From Sporosarcina koreensis (GTDB lineage: Bacteria > Bacillota > Bacilli > Bacillales_A > Planococcaceae): DNA of 64,000 nt. The DNA lies in NCBI RefSeq assembly GCF_000826145.2, contig NZ_LN651337.1, forward strand, positions 127,774 to 191,773. Reading direction: 5' to 3'. Below are positions 10,295-20,875 of the stretch, piece by piece; the stretch's first letter is position 1, and the number at the start of each line of letters is the position of its first letter. Both the position numbers and the translations under genes were made by a program. Under the pieces are notes generated by a model. That model had not been told where the DNA came from. It saw only the letters and a program-made list of their open reading frames with translations, and did no database searches.

Positions 10295-11299
10295 ATGGCG
10301 GTAACAATCTACGACGTAGCGCGTGAAGCGAACGTCTCCATGGCGACCGTATCTCGGGTGGTCAACGGCAACCCGAATGTAAAACCGGCAACACGCAAAA
10401 AGGTAACCGCTTGCATTGAACGGCTCGGCTATCGGCCCAACGCAGTTGCACGGGGCCTCGCCAGCAGAAAGACCACGACAGTCGGTGTTATCGTGCCCGA
10501 CATCTCAAAAAGCTATTATGCTGAACTGTCGAGAGGGATCGCAGACGTCGCGACGATGTATGAGTACAATATCATCCTGTCGAATTCCGACAAGCGGGCC
10601 CTCCGCGAAATGGAACTCATCGAAGACCACCTCGGCAAACAGGTCGACGGCCTCATCTTCATGAGTGATTCCATCACCGAAGACGTCCGGAAAGAGATGA
10701 AGACCGCGAACGTGCCAATTGTCCTGGCGGGCACACTGGATTCGGAAGAAGAGTTTCCGACAGTCAATATCGAAAACAAGAAAGCGGCATATGATGCAGT
10801 CCGCGAACTGGTCACGAACGGCCACGAACGGATCGCTTTCGTCTCCGGTCCGTTCAGCCGGGACATCAATCTTCTGTCCAAAAAGACAGGCTACGAAGAA
10901 GCGATGGCGGAGGCCGGTCTTCCGGTCCATGAGGAGCTCATCGTGGAAACGGATAATACGTATGACGATGCGTACGAATCCTGGAAGCAGCTGAGCCGGC
11001 TCGAGCAGCCGCCGACCGCCATCTTCGCAGGGAACGATGAAATTGCAGTCGGTATCATGAACGGTGTGCGGGATGACGGTCTGAAGGTGCCGGAAGACAT
11101 GGAAATCATCTGTTTCCAGCATTCCATCCTGGCACGCGCGGTCCGTCCGCAGCTCGCTGCGATCCGCGTGCCCCTGTATGATCTCGGCGCGGTATCCATG
11201 CGGCTGCTGACGAAATTGATGAACGGCGAAGAAGTCGACCGCGAGCAGGTCATTCTCCCCTATCAGCTTGAGCAGCGGGATTCCATCCGCAAACACTGA
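10295..11299 (+). CDS. ccpA: Catabolite control protein A (LacI family)
   Basis: 334 residues, the usual CcpA length. It starts with a LacI-type helix-turn-helix (TIYDVAREANVSMATVSRVV, 3-22) and the hinge helix PNAVARGLASRKT, followed by a periplasmic-binding-protein-like core that binds HPr-Ser46-P or Crh-P. In Bacillota it represses or activates carbon genes at cre boxes. Several cre-like boxes are visible within this window (acsA, citZ, methionine gamma-lyase). The gene lies between aroA and the acu genes as in B. subtilis, but the motPS genes found there are absent. Confidence 0.95.
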   Translation: MAVTIYDVAREANVSMATVSRVVNGNPNVKPATRKKVTACIERLGYRPNAVARGLASRKTTTVGVIVPDISKSYYAELSRGIADVATMYEYNIILSNSDKRALREMELIEDHLGKQVDGLIFMSDSITEDVRKEMKTANVPIVLAGTLDSEEEFPTVNIENKKAAYDAVRELVTNGHERIAFVSGPFSRDINLLSKKTGYEEAMAEAGLPVHEELIVETDNTYDDAYESWKQLSRLEQPPTAIFAGNDEIAVGIMNGVRDDGLKVPEDMEIICFQHSILARAVRPQLAAIRVPLYDLGAVSMRLLTKLMNGEEVDREQVILPYQLEQRDSIRKH

Positions 11300-11342
11300 C
11301 AGCAAGGCAGTGAGAAGCAGAACAGGATCGCTCAGACTATGG

Positions 11343-11381
11343 AAAAAGGGTTGGAAATCGAAATGATTTCCAACCCTTTTG
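11343..11381. terminator. Bidirectional terminator between ccpA and acuC
   Basis: AAAAAGGGTTGGAAATC pairs with GATTTCCAACCCTTTT around a 5-nt loop; T-tracts occur on both strands, serving two convergent genes. Confidence 0.9.
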
Positions 11382-11409
11382 TGTGCCTGAAACGGCGTTT
11401 GGACAGATT

Positions 11410-12576
11410 CTACTGCCGCTGCTGCTCGTTCCGTATGTAATGCAGCGACCTGCCCATCACTTGTGCATTTTTCTCCTCGATCTCCTGTTTGCGCGGAATC
11501 GGCGGATACAGTGGGTCGGGATCTTCCCACGTCTCGATGAAAGGGACAGGGGACTCCGGCTGCCAGCGGGCGAGCCATTCTTCCGGAAGCGGTCCTGCAG
11601 GTGCTGGCAGCTGTTTCATGGCGAACCAGATATGCGACCACGCACGCGGTACGACCCGCCATATATCATAGCCGCCACCGCCGACCGCAATCCATCTCCC
11701 CCCGCAATACTCTTCTGCGACTTCTCTTGCGATCCTCGGAATCTGCTTGTAGAGTTCCATCGTCCCGTACAAATGCGTCAGCGGATCGAAGTAATGGGCA
11801 TCCGCACCATTCTGTGTGAGGATGACGTCCGGCTTGAACCACTCCGCGACTTCCCGTATGGCAGTTTCATAGATGGAGAGGAACGATTCATCCTCTGTGA
11901 ATGCATCGATCGGGAAATTGAATGACGTTCCGTATCCTTTGCCATTTCCGCGCTCTGTCACATGGCCTGTTCCCGGGAACAAGTAGCGGCCGGTCTCATG
12001 GATGGACAGTGTGCAGACGTTTTCATCGTCATAAAAAGACCATTGGACACCATCCCCGTGATGTGCATCCGTGTCCACATATAGGACACGTGCATTGTAA
12101 TTCTTCTGCAAGTAGCGGATGGCGACAGAACTGTCATTGTACACGCAAAAGCCTGATGCTTTGCCCTGGAATCCGTGGTGGAGGCCGCCGCCCAGATTCA
12201 GCGCATAGCGGGCGCGTCCCTGCATCACTTCATCGACCGCTGTCAGGGTGCCGCCGACCAGCATGGCACTGGCCTCGTGCATATTCGGGAAGATCGGGGT
12301 GTCTTCCGTCCCGATTCCATAGACAGCACCGATTTCTGGACCGACTTCACCCCGTCCGGCTTTTTTTACCATCTCGATGAATTTCGGTTCGTGGACAAGC
12401 AGCAATTCTTCATCGGTGGCGACCCGCGGAACGACGATATCGCTGTCTGTAATGGCATTCATTTCTTTCAGCAGGTCCAGCGTCAGCACGATCCTTTTTT
12501 GGTTGAATGGGTGCGAATCCGAAAACGAATAGCCGAGCTGGTCTTCGGAATAGACGAACACAGCATCTTTCATCAT
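11410..12576 (-). CDS. acuC: AcuC, class I/II-type protein deacetylase
   Basis: 388 residues from the ATG at 12576 (B. subtilis AcuC has 387). It is a zinc-dependent histone-deacetylase-fold enzyme that removes the acetyl group placed by AcuA on acetyl-CoA synthetase, reactivating it. The active-site HH pair (GGGLHHG, H133-H134) and zinc ligands of VDTDAHHGDG (D168/D170, H172) are visible. A longer reading frame exists upstream, but the chosen ATG overlaps the acuB stop (ATGA) and is preceded by AGGGACAGG. Last gene of acuABC. Confidence 0.94.
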   Translation of the reverse strand: MMKDAVFVYSEDQLGYSFSDSHPFNQKRIVLTLDLLKEMNAITDSDIVVPRVATDEELLLVHEPKFIEMVKKAGRGEVGPEIGAVYGIGTEDTPIFPNMHEASAMLVGGTLTAVDEVMQGRARYALNLGGGLHHGFQGKASGFCVYNDSSVAIRYLQKNYNARVLYVDTDAHHGDGVQWSFYDDENVCTLSIHETGRYLFPGTGHVTERGNGKGYGTSFNFPIDAFTEDESFLSIYETAIREVAEWFKPDVILTQNGADAHYFDPLTHLYGTMELYKQIPRIAREVAEEYCGGRWIAVGGGGYDIWRVVPRAWSHIWFAMKQLPAPAGPLPEEWLARWQPESPVPFIETWEDPDPLYPPIPRKQEIEEKNAQVMGRSLHYIRNEQQRQ

Positions 12577-13217
12577 ACGCCTGTCCCTGGGAAGTTCGGC
12601 CACAGCACATCGAATCCCTGTTCTTTCAGTCCGTCGATGATGGCGATCGGATTCATCGTTTTTATGCGGATGACGAGGATTTTGCTGGCGTCGTTCTCCT
12701 TGTCCGGATAGACGAGGACACTCTGGACATTCGTCTGGAACTCGTGAAACACTTTCGAAACCTCATACAGGATCCCGGGTACGTTCGGAACGCGCACTTC
12801 GATCTGGGAGCCGGGCTGATGGGCGCCGGTCAGTTCAATATACTTATAGAGCAGATCGGTTTCCGTAATGATGCCGACGAGCCGGTCATTGGACACGACC
12901 GGCAGGCAGCCGATCTGGTTGTGATAGAAGACGAGAGCCGATTCCTCCACGAAGTCCATCGGATGTGCGGTGATCGGGTGTTTCACCATGCACTCAGCGA
13001 GAGGCATGGCGAAGACCGGAGTCTGGTCTTCCTGTTTTCCATAAGGAAGGATTTCCTTCAGGTCACGGTCCGTGAAGATCCCGACGAGCTGTGTCCCGTC
13101 CTCGGTGATCGGCAGATGCCGGATATGGTGCTTCCTCATGATGTCCGCTGCGTCTTTCACCGTATGGGAGGGCGACAGTGTAATCACATCAGTTTGCATG
13201 ATTTCTTCCAGCAGCAT
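12573..13217 (-). CDS. acuB: AcuB, CBS-domain plus ACT-domain protein
   Basis: 214 residues, identical in length to B. subtilis AcuB. Two CBS motifs form a Bateman module (about 1-135; MQTDVITLSPSHTVKDAADI and MVKHPITAHP), followed by an ACT-like domain (about 138-210). CBS modules bind adenine nucleotides, so AcuB probably senses energy state in the acetate utilisation operon; its exact partner is not established. SD AAGAAGGGAT precedes the ATG. Confidence 0.93.
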   Translation of the reverse strand: MLLEEIMQTDVITLSPSHTVKDAADIMRKHHIRHLPITEDGTQLVGIFTDRDLKEILPYGKQEDQTPVFAMPLAECMVKHPITAHPMDFVEESALVFYHNQIGCLPVVSNDRLVGIITETDLLYKYIELTGAHQPGSQIEVRVPNVPGILYEVSKVFHEFQTNVQSVLVYPDKENDASKILVIRIKTMNPIAIIDGLKEQGFDVLWPNFPGTGV

Positions 13218-13232
13218 AGTATCCCTTCTTTC

Positions 13233-13865
13233 TCAGTATAAAAACCGGTTCTTGAATCGCAGGCTGTCGAATCGCTGGACGTCTTCCTGGGAGATCCGGC
13301 TGCCGATGCGGGCCATCAGGCAATTTGCCGGATGCGAACAGATTTCCGGGTCATCCGTCGCGTAATACTCAAGCCCGCCGTTTTGCATCATCTTCTCCAT
13401 GACTTTCCGGTATTCCCAGACATTCAGCTTTGTCCCTTTCAGATCCCAATGCCAGTAATACTCCGTCGTAATTACAATATAGTCTTCCATGGCGTCATCC
13501 ATCATTGATACTTCGAGCAATGCTTTGCCGACACCCCCGCCGCGGTACTTGGCGATCACTTCGATGGCACCCAATTCGATCAGGTTATCCATATTCCCTT
13601 CCGACCATCTTTCAAGCGGATCGGGATGCAGATAGGTGACATACCCTACGATCTCATCCTGATCGCGTGCGATGATGATCCGGCCTTCAGGAAGCTTGGA
13701 AATGCCGATCAGTGCCTCCTTCTGCTGCTTCGCAGGACGAAAGGCGACCAGCCCTTCATGGAACGAATAGCTTTCGAGATCGGAAGTGCGGATTGGTCCT
13801 TCTATGATAAGGTTCCCATTCTTATGCTTCAATTCAAGTGCATTGTACGTTTTTCTGTGCTCCAA
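13233..13865 (-). CDS. acuA: AcuA, GNAT protein acetyltransferase acting on AcsA
   Basis: AcuA acetylates the catalytic lysine of acetyl-CoA synthetase and switches it off. The GNAT acetyl-CoA loop is visible (IEVIAKYRGGGVGKALL). I place the start at the TTG at 13865: the near-perfect SD AAGGCGGTG (13880-13872) lies six bases upstream, and the resulting protein (210 residues, starting MEHRKTYN) matches the B. subtilis N-terminus (MEHHKTY) and length. The GTG at 13874 would lie inside the SD. First gene of acuABC, divergent from acsA. Confidence 0.93.
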   Translation of the reverse strand: MEHRKTYNALELKHKNGNLIIEGPIRTSDLESYSFHEGLVAFRPAKQQKEALIGISKLPEGRIIIARDQDEIVGYVTYLHPDPLERWSEGNMDNLIELGAIEVIAKYRGGGVGKALLEVSMMDDAMEDYIVITTEYYWHWDLKGTKLNVWEYRKVMEKMMQNGGLEYYATDDPEICSHPANCLMARIGSRISQEDVQRFDSLRFKNRFLY

Positions 13866-13978
13866 CAACTTCACCGCCTTGTGCTGTTAGTCCTTCTGCT
13901 ATCAGTATACATGAATTTGAAAGACAGTTACCCTCAATTTCCAACAAAACAGGGAACAGTCCAAAGAATATTAATTGT

Positions 13979-14008
13979 TTGCTAATTCATTTCGGATTCA
14001 TGTAGAAT
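13979..14008 (+). promoter_or_regulatory. Candidate acsA promoter
   Basis: TTGCTA (13979-13984), 18-bp spacer, TAGAAT (14003-14008). A cre-like box fills the spacer. On the opposite strand TATACT (13909-13904) could be the acuA -10, with no good -35. Confidence 0.5.
13986..14001 (-). promoter_or_regulatory. cre-like CcpA box in the acsA promoter spacer
   Basis: Read on the minus strand, ATGAATCCGAAATGAA matches the cre consensus WTGNAANCGNWNNCWW at 14 of 16 positions. Placement between -35 and -10 fits repression. acsA and acuABC are known CcpA targets in B. subtilis; the box itself is my inference. Confidence 0.45.
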
Positions 14009-14043
14009 AAAACGTGTTAGTACATATTTAAGGGGGTGCTGTT

Positions 14044-15762
14044 ATGGTTACAAAAATCATTCCGGCGCAAGGAACGGATTACCAGATGGATAACTATGAC
14101 GAGCTCGTCAAAAACTTTGATTGGAAGGAAGCTGAAAAGGAATTCAGCTGGTATGAGACCGGGAAGGTGAACATCGCACATGAGGCGATCGACCGTCATG
14201 CGGACTCGTACCGTAAAAACAAGGTGGCCTTGTTCTATAAGGACGGGGAACGGCACGAATCCTACACATACGGAGATATGAAAAAGTATTCCAATCAGGC
14301 GGCAAATGTATTTAAGAATTGCTCGACGCTTGAGAAAGGCGACCGTATTTTCATCTTCATGCCGCGTTCGCCCGAATTATATTTTGCGCTGCTCGGAGCG
14401 CTGAAAGTCGGCGCGATCGCCGGTCCGCTGTTCGAGGCATTCATGGAAGGCGCGGTGTATGACCGTCTCGATGACAGTGATGCCAAGGCGATCGTGACGA
14501 CACCTGAACTGGTCGACCGCATCCCTGTCGACCGGCTGCCTCATCTGGAAACTGTCTTTGTCGTGGGGGACAACGTGACAGAAGAAGGAAAAGTGATCGA
14601 TTTCAATAAACATTTCAAAAAAGCTTCCAAGCAGTTCGACGTGGAATGGCTCGAACGGGAGTCGCCGACATTGCTCCACTATACGTCAGGCTCGACTGGG
14701 AAACCGAAAGGCGTTCTGCATGTACAGGAAGCGATGGTGCAGCAGATCCAGACTGCGAAATGGGTGCTGGATCTGCGGGAGACCGATGTCTTCTGGTGCA
14801 CGGCCGATCCGGGCTGGGTCACCGGTACGGCATACGGAATCTTCGGACCGTTCCTTGCGGGCGCAACGAATCTGATCGTCGGCGGCCGTTTCTCGACGGA
14901 CAGCTGGTATGGAGCCATCGAGGAATTCGGCGTGACTGTCTGGTACAGTGCACCGACCGCTTTCCGAATGCTGATGGGTGCAGGTGCAGCCGCGATGGAA
15001 GGGCATGACCTATCGTCCTTGCGGCATATCCTGTCCGTCGGGGAACCGCTCAATCCGGAAGTCGTCCGCTGGGGGATGGAGACATTCCATATGCGCATCC
15101 ATGATACATGGTGGATGACGGAGACCGGCGCCCAGATGATCTGCAACTTCGGTTCGCTTCCACTGAAGCCCGGCTCGATGGGCAAACCGGTTCCGGGTAT
15201 CGAAGCAGCCATCGTAGACGACCAAGGGAACGTCCTGCCGCCGAACCGGATGGGCAATCTGGCACTCCGTAAAGGCTGGCCGGCGATGATGCGGGCCATC
15301 TGGAATAATCCGGAGAAATATGATTCGTACTTCCTGAACGATGAATGGTATGTCTCCGGTGATTCCGCTTATATGGATGAAGACGGGTATTTCTTCTTCC
15401 AGGGCCGTGTGGATGATGTCATCATGACGAGCGGGGAGCGGGTCGGACCTTTCGAAGTCGAAAGTAAACTGCTCGAGCACCCGGCAATCGTCGAGGCAGG
15501 GGTCATCGGCAAGCCGGATCCCGTGCGCGGAGAAATCATCAAGGCGTTCATCGCCCTGCAGGACGGTTATGAGCCATCCGATGAGCTGAAGGAAGACATC
15601 CGCCAATTCGTGAAGAAAGAGCTGGCGGGCCACGCTGCTCCGCGGGAAATCGAGTTCAAGGACAAATTGCCGAAAACACGGAGCGGTAAAATCATGCGCC
15701 GCGTGCTGAAAGCCTGGGAGCTTGACCTGCCGACAGGTGATTTGTCGACAATGGAAGACTGA
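14044..15762 (+). CDS. acsA: Acetyl-CoA synthetase AcsA
   Basis: 572 residues, as in B. subtilis. It activates acetate to acetyl-CoA through acetyl-AMP, allowing growth on acetate and overflow-acetate scavenging. The ANL-family motifs are intact: YTSGSTGKPKG (P-loop), DTWWMTETG, YVSGDSAYMDEDGY, and the C-terminal PKTRSGKIMRR with K549, the lysine acetylated by AcuA and deacetylated by AcuC. SD AAGGGGGTG precedes the ATG. Transcribed away from acuABC, so enzyme and modifiers share one control region. Confidence 0.96.
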   Translation: MVTKIIPAQGTDYQMDNYDELVKNFDWKEAEKEFSWYETGKVNIAHEAIDRHADSYRKNKVALFYKDGERHESYTYGDMKKYSNQAANVFKNCSTLEKGDRIFIFMPRSPELYFALLGALKVGAIAGPLFEAFMEGAVYDRLDDSDAKAIVTTPELVDRIPVDRLPHLETVFVVGDNVTEEGKVIDFNKHFKKASKQFDVEWLERESPTLLHYTSGSTGKPKGVLHVQEAMVQQIQTAKWVLDLRETDVFWCTADPGWVTGTAYGIFGPFLAGATNLIVGGRFSTDSWYGAIEEFGVTVWYSAPTAFRMLMGAGAAAMEGHDLSSLRHILSVGEPLNPEVVRWGMETFHMRIHDTWWMTETGAQMICNFGSLPLKPGSMGKPVPGIEAAIVDDQGNVLPPNRMGNLALRKGWPAMMRAIWNNPEKYDSYFLNDEWYVSGDSAYMDEDGYFFFQGRVDDVIMTSGERVGPFEVESKLLEHPAIVEAGVIGKPDPVRGEIIKAFIALQDGYEPSDELKEDIRQFVKKELAGHAAPREIEFKDKLPKTRSGKIMRRVLKAWELDLPTGDLSTMED

Positions 15763-15769
15763 GAAATCT

Positions 15770-15813
15770 CAAAAAAACTGGGCACCCCCGAATATGGGAG
15801 TGCCCAGTTTTTT
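15770..15813. terminator. Bidirectional terminator between acsA and the PBP gene
   Basis: AAAAAAACTGGGCAC pairs with GTGCCCAGTTTTTT; T-tracts on both strands. Confidence 0.93.
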
Positions 15814-15849
15814 CAATTGTGAAGGAGACAGGGAAGGGGGCGACTTGCA

Positions 15850-18800
15850 TCAGTTGCCGCCTTCTTTGTCTTTTCCTTTATCCTTATCACCGTCTGCCGG
15901 AGGATTCGGTTTCTTGTTGCTGTCGCTTCCATTGGCAGGCGGCTTCGGCTTACTGTCGCCATTGGTGTTTCCGTTATTATTGTTGTTGCCATTCCCTGCA
16001 TTGCCGTTGTTGCCGCTGTTCCCGTTGTTATTGGAAGGGGGATTCGGTTTTCCGTCTCCGCCATTATTCGCAGGCGGCTTCGGTTTGGCCGTTGTATCGC
16101 CTCCGGACGCCGGCGGTTCAGATTTGTCTTCATCTCCGCCGCTGTCTGAATCACCGCCTGGCGGAGTGGCGGATGGTTGTTCCGGTGCGGGAGCCGCCGC
16201 TGCACCTGTCACGGCATTCGAAGGGCCGGAAACCTTACCGGTTATATCGACCGCGCGGACAGTATACGTACCGCCGCCCATCGGGAAGGACAGCGATTGG
16301 CCATCAATCACCGTGCCGACACGTGTGCCGCCATTGTAGACGTAATATCCGATGACGTCATTCGACGGGGATGGTGTCCACGTAAGGACAGAACCGTTTT
16401 GCGAGGCCGAAACGCCTGCCGGTGCCACGCTGTCCGCCGGGAACACAGCGCCCGAGACGACACGTGATGTGAATGCCGAATTCGCAGGGAACAGTTTCGA
16501 CGCATCGCCGCCAAGTGGACCGAGCATCCGCTTGATGAACTCTTCATTGACACCTGTCCCGCCGGCGGTGATAAACTCCCGCGGTGTGGACGGCAGAGCT
16601 GCATACCGTTTACCTTTGACGGACACAGAAGATGACGAAATGATACTGTCATCCGGTTTGTTCGGAAGCATCGCATTCGCATTGAACAAGTCGGACCGGA
16701 CCAGACCGGCGGACGAACAGGCGGCCGATGGGGCCAGTCCTGAAATTCCGCAGAACGAACGCGTCACAACCCCTTTCGGCTGCTGGAAGCGTGCCTCTTT
16801 ACCAACGGTCGCCGGTCGTGCCTGGTTGACGGCATTCATCATCTTGGCGTACAACGTAGTGGTCCGGGTGTTCGTCGTGCCGTATTGTGCATTGCCCGGC
16901 CCCTGCAGAGAGAGGGTCTGGTATTTGTAACCGAGCCAGATACCAAGAGTGACATTCGGATTGTATCCGACGAGCCAGGAGTCGGAGTAACTCGAACTCG
17001 TACCGGTCTTCGAAGCGATATCCAGGTTGAAGTTCAGCTGACGTGTCATATTGGCTCCGGTTCCTTCACGCGCCGAGTCACGGAGCATGTCTGTAATCAT
17101 ATAGGCAGTCGCAGGGCTGAATACTTCAGTCGGGTCGGCTTTGTGCTGGTAAATCACTTTGCCGTGCTTATCAACGATCTTGTCGATAATGTAAGGATCA
17201 TTATGGACACCGCCATTTGCAAATGTTGAATAAGCAGAAGTATTCTGCTCAACTGTTGTACCGTATTTCAGACCGCCCAGGGCAGCAGCCGGGATCTCGT
17301 AGTCCAAAGGATGAAGTTTGTCATATCCCATCTTTTTCAGGTATTCGGCAGGTCTGCGGTTCAGAATATCGTAATATAGCCGCACCGCCGCCAAGTTCTG
17401 CGAAGTGGCAAGTGCCTGTCGGGCAGGGATGATACCGAGTTCCTGAGAGGCCAGGAAGTTTGACGGTTCCCATCCTTTATAATTGAACTTCACGTCTACA
17501 ACCGGACTGCCTGCTCCTATGGCACCATATTCAATAGCAGGACCATACACGAGCAGCGGTTTGATAGTCGAACCAGGTGAGCGATAAGCCTGCGTGGCAT
17601 GATTCGTCTTTTCAAGCTGGTAATCGCGGCCGCCGACAAACGCAAGTATTCTGCCGGTCTTATTGTCTAAGAGCATAGCGCCTACTTGAGCGGGCAGCTT
17701 CTCCTTTGTTTTTTTGTCCGTGTATGTGAAGCCATATTGCGTATAGTTGTCGGCCACGTCATTCAGCGTATTATAGAGGGTCATGTCCACAGTAGAGTAG
17801 ATCTTGTACCCATCATTCCGCATAGATCGTTCAGCTAAGATATTATACTTTCCCCTAAGTTTCTTGTCCTCTTTCAGACGGGCTGCGTCAACTCCATCTT
17901 CTTCAGCCAGAATGTCGGATAGTGCATCGATCGTTTCTCTCTGGATCTCATCAGTCAGATATTCGATACGGTCCTTCGGCGCTTTCGCAGGCGCCCGGAA
18001 GTCTTTCGTGATGTCATAAGCAATCGCTTCATTGTATTCTTTTTCCGTAATGTAATTGGTCTCCCGCATCCGGAACAGCACGGTTTTCATGCGGTTGACG
18101 CCCGGACGCAGTCCCGCTTCGTCTTTCAGCCCTTTTTTGCCGTTGTAGAATGGCGTGTAGGCGTATGGTGCCTGAGGGATGCCGGCGATGTAGGCAGCCT
18201 GCGCAAGGTTCAGGTCCTTTGCCTTCTTATCGAAGATCCCCTCCGCCGCCGCTTCGATGCCGGCGACGTTACCGCCATTCGAATTCCGGCCGTACGGGAT
18301 GATATTCAGATAGGCTTCCAGTATTTCGTCCTTCGTCATGAAGTGCTCGAGCCGCATGGCCAGCAGCAGTTCCTTCGCTTTCCGCTCATAGGAGATCTCA
18401 TTCGTCAGGATCTGGTTCTTGATGAGCTGCTGGGTCAGTGTCGAGCCGCCGGTCTGGCTGTCGGAGTTCGTGACGTCCTGGAAAAGACCGCGGAATACAG
18501 CTTTCGGAACGATTCCGTTATGCGTGTTGAAGTATTCGTCCTCTGTTGCATAGACGGCATTGATGACATGCGGCGAAACATCTGCAAGCTTTACTTCTTT
18601 CCTGTCGATATCCGACCGCACTTTCCTCAAGTATTTCCCATTGGTGTAGATTTCGGAGGTCTCTTCGTAGCTGAAGATTTCGCTGCGCATTTCGTCTTTG
18701 GAGCGCAGCGGCTCCTTGCTGACGAGAGAGGCGAAGTAGCCGGCTCCGACCGAAGCGCCGAAGACAGTCAATGTCAAACCGATTACTAAGAAAAGCAAAA

Positions 18801-18915
18801 ATAGATTCCAGATGACGCCTGATGCGATCCGGGTGTTTTTCGCCCATTTGGTTTTCTTCATCGTTTCGAATTTATGTTCTAGTTCGTCAACACGTTTCTT
18901 TTCATGTTTAGTCAA
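15850..18915 (-). CDS. Class A penicillin-binding protein (transglycosylase/transpeptidase)
   Basis: 1021 residues from the TTG at 18915, which has SD AGGGGGG six bases upstream; the longer ATG at 18939 has no SD and abuts the -10 box. A cytoplasmic N-terminus and one membrane anchor (about 33-62) precede the GT51 glycosyltransferase with EDEYFNTHNG (E125), GGSTLTQQL, RKAKELLLAMRLE and EAYLNIIPYG. The transpeptidase has SxxK at S449-K452 (STIK), SQN at 505-507 and KTG at 636-638. A fibronectin III-like module (about 825-900) and a roughly 125-residue Gly/Asn/Pro/Lys tail finish the protein. Polymerises and cross-links peptidoglycan outside the membrane. Which B. subtilis class A PBP it equals is not clear. 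Confidence 0.92.
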   Translation of the reverse strand: MTKHEKKRVDELEHKFETMKKTKWAKNTRIASGVIWNLFLLFLVIGLTLTVFGASVGAGYFASLVSKEPLRSKDEMRSEIFSYEETSEIYTNGKYLRKVRSDIDRKEVKLADVSPHVINAVYATEDEYFNTHNGIVPKAVFRGLFQDVTNSDSQTGGSTLTQQLIKNQILTNEISYERKAKELLLAMRLEHFMTKDEILEAYLNIIPYGRNSNGGNVAGIEAAAEGIFDKKAKDLNLAQAAYIAGIPQAPYAYTPFYNGKKGLKDEAGLRPGVNRMKTVLFRMRETNYITEKEYNEAIAYDITKDFRAPAKAPKDRIEYLTDEIQRETIDALSDILAEEDGVDAARLKEDKKLRGKYNILAERSMRNDGYKIYSTVDMTLYNTLNDVADNYTQYGFTYTDKKTKEKLPAQVGAMLLDNKTGRILAFVGGRDYQLEKTNHATQAYRSPGSTIKPLLVYGPAIEYGAIGAGSPVVDVKFNYKGWEPSNFLASQELGIIPARQALATSQNLAAVRLYYDILNRRPAEYLKKMGYDKLHPLDYEIPAAALGGLKYGTTVEQNTSAYSTFANGGVHNDPYIIDKIVDKHGKVIYQHKADPTEVFSPATAYMITDMLRDSAREGTGANMTRQLNFNLDIASKTGTSSSYSDSWLVGYNPNVTLGIWLGYKYQTLSLQGPGNAQYGTTNTRTTTLYAKMMNAVNQARPATVGKEARFQQPKGVVTRSFCGISGLAPSAACSSAGLVRSDLFNANAMLPNKPDDSIISSSSVSVKGKRYAALPSTPREFITAGGTGVNEEFIKRMLGPLGGDASKLFPANSAFTSRVVSGAVFPADSVAPAGVSASQNGSVLTWTPSPSNDVIGYYVYNGGTRVGTVIDGQSLSFPMGGGTYTVRAVDITGKVSGPSNAVTGAAAAPAPEQPSATPPGGDSDSGGDEDKSEPPASGGDTTAKPKPPANNGGDGKPNPPSNNNGNSGNNGNAGNGNNNNNGNTNGDSKPKPPANGSDSNKKPNPPADGDKDKGKDKEGGN

Positions 18916-18941
18916 TTCGTTCCCCCCTAAAAATCTCATTA

Positions 18942-18950
18942 ATTATAGCA
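18942..18950 (-). promoter_or_regulatory. Extended -10 element upstream of the PBP gene
   Basis: On the minus strand TGC-TATAAT lies about 27 bp before the TTG start; no good -35 is visible at 17 bp. It is back-to-back with the tyrS promoter. Confidence 0.45.
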
Positions 18951-18978
18951 TAATGTGCTGGCAATTGACGAAATTAGT

Positions 18979-19006
18979 TTGACAAATTTCCAATTTGGCT
19001 TACAAT
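18979..19006 (+). promoter_or_regulatory. tyrS promoter
   Basis: A consensus TTGACA (18979-18984), 16-bp spacer and TACAAT (19001-19006), directly before the T-box leader. Confidence 0.75.
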
Positions 19007-19012
19007 GTGAGA

Positions 19013-20550
<1,538 letters not shown>

Positions 20551-20553
20551 TGA

Positions 20554-20598
20554 AAAGCAGGAAACCGGCCAGTGATGTGCCGGTTTCCTGTTTTTTTT
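20554..20598 (+). terminator. Terminator of tyrS
   Basis: AGCAGGAAACCGGC pairs with GCCGGTTTCCTG, followed by eight T. Confidence 0.93.
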
Positions 20599-20622
20599 AG
20601 GTGATTCGCTGATGTTTGTTCA

Positions 20623-20875
20623 TTGAATTGTGGTTGGATGCCGATGAATTCAGCGATCTGTCCGATACTTTGTGCCAAGTGTCCGATATCTCACGCGAAC
20701 TGTCCGATACTACGCGCCAAATGTCCGATAACTCCGGCGAACTGTCCGATACGCCTACGACGACACCTGGCTTGTCTCTTTTCTGCGCGCCAAAACGCCG
20801 TCCTGTCCATGGCCAGCTGCCGCGTGCATGGACGGCACTGACAGCAAACGAGCGTAAGCAAGCACAAGCCATCGC
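20623..20875. repeat. 21-bp-period repeat array, copy 1, with spacer
   Basis: The 9-mer TGTCCGATA starts at 20659, 20680, 20701, 20722 and 20743, exactly 21 bp apart; a degenerate unit (CCGAT in register) begins at 20638. The 12 bp between cores vary but often end in GCGAAC or GCCAA. A leader (20623-20645) precedes the array and a 110-bp spacer with inverted repeats follows. The whole block is repeated 253 bp downstream. All frames stay open because the unit is a multiple of three and lacks stops; I regard the region as non-coding. Confidence 0.95.
20769..20871. repeat. Nested inverted repeats between the two arrays
   Basis: Outer arms GGCTTGT (from 20769) and ACAAGCC (to 20870) enclose inner arms GTCCATG and CATGGAC, extended by GCCGT/ACGGC with a bulge. 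No T-tract follows, so it is not a terminator. Confidence 0.6.

Noticed and set aside
10505-11662. 385-codon minus-strand frame
   Set aside because: Antisense to ccpA and runs across the ccpA/acuC terminator.
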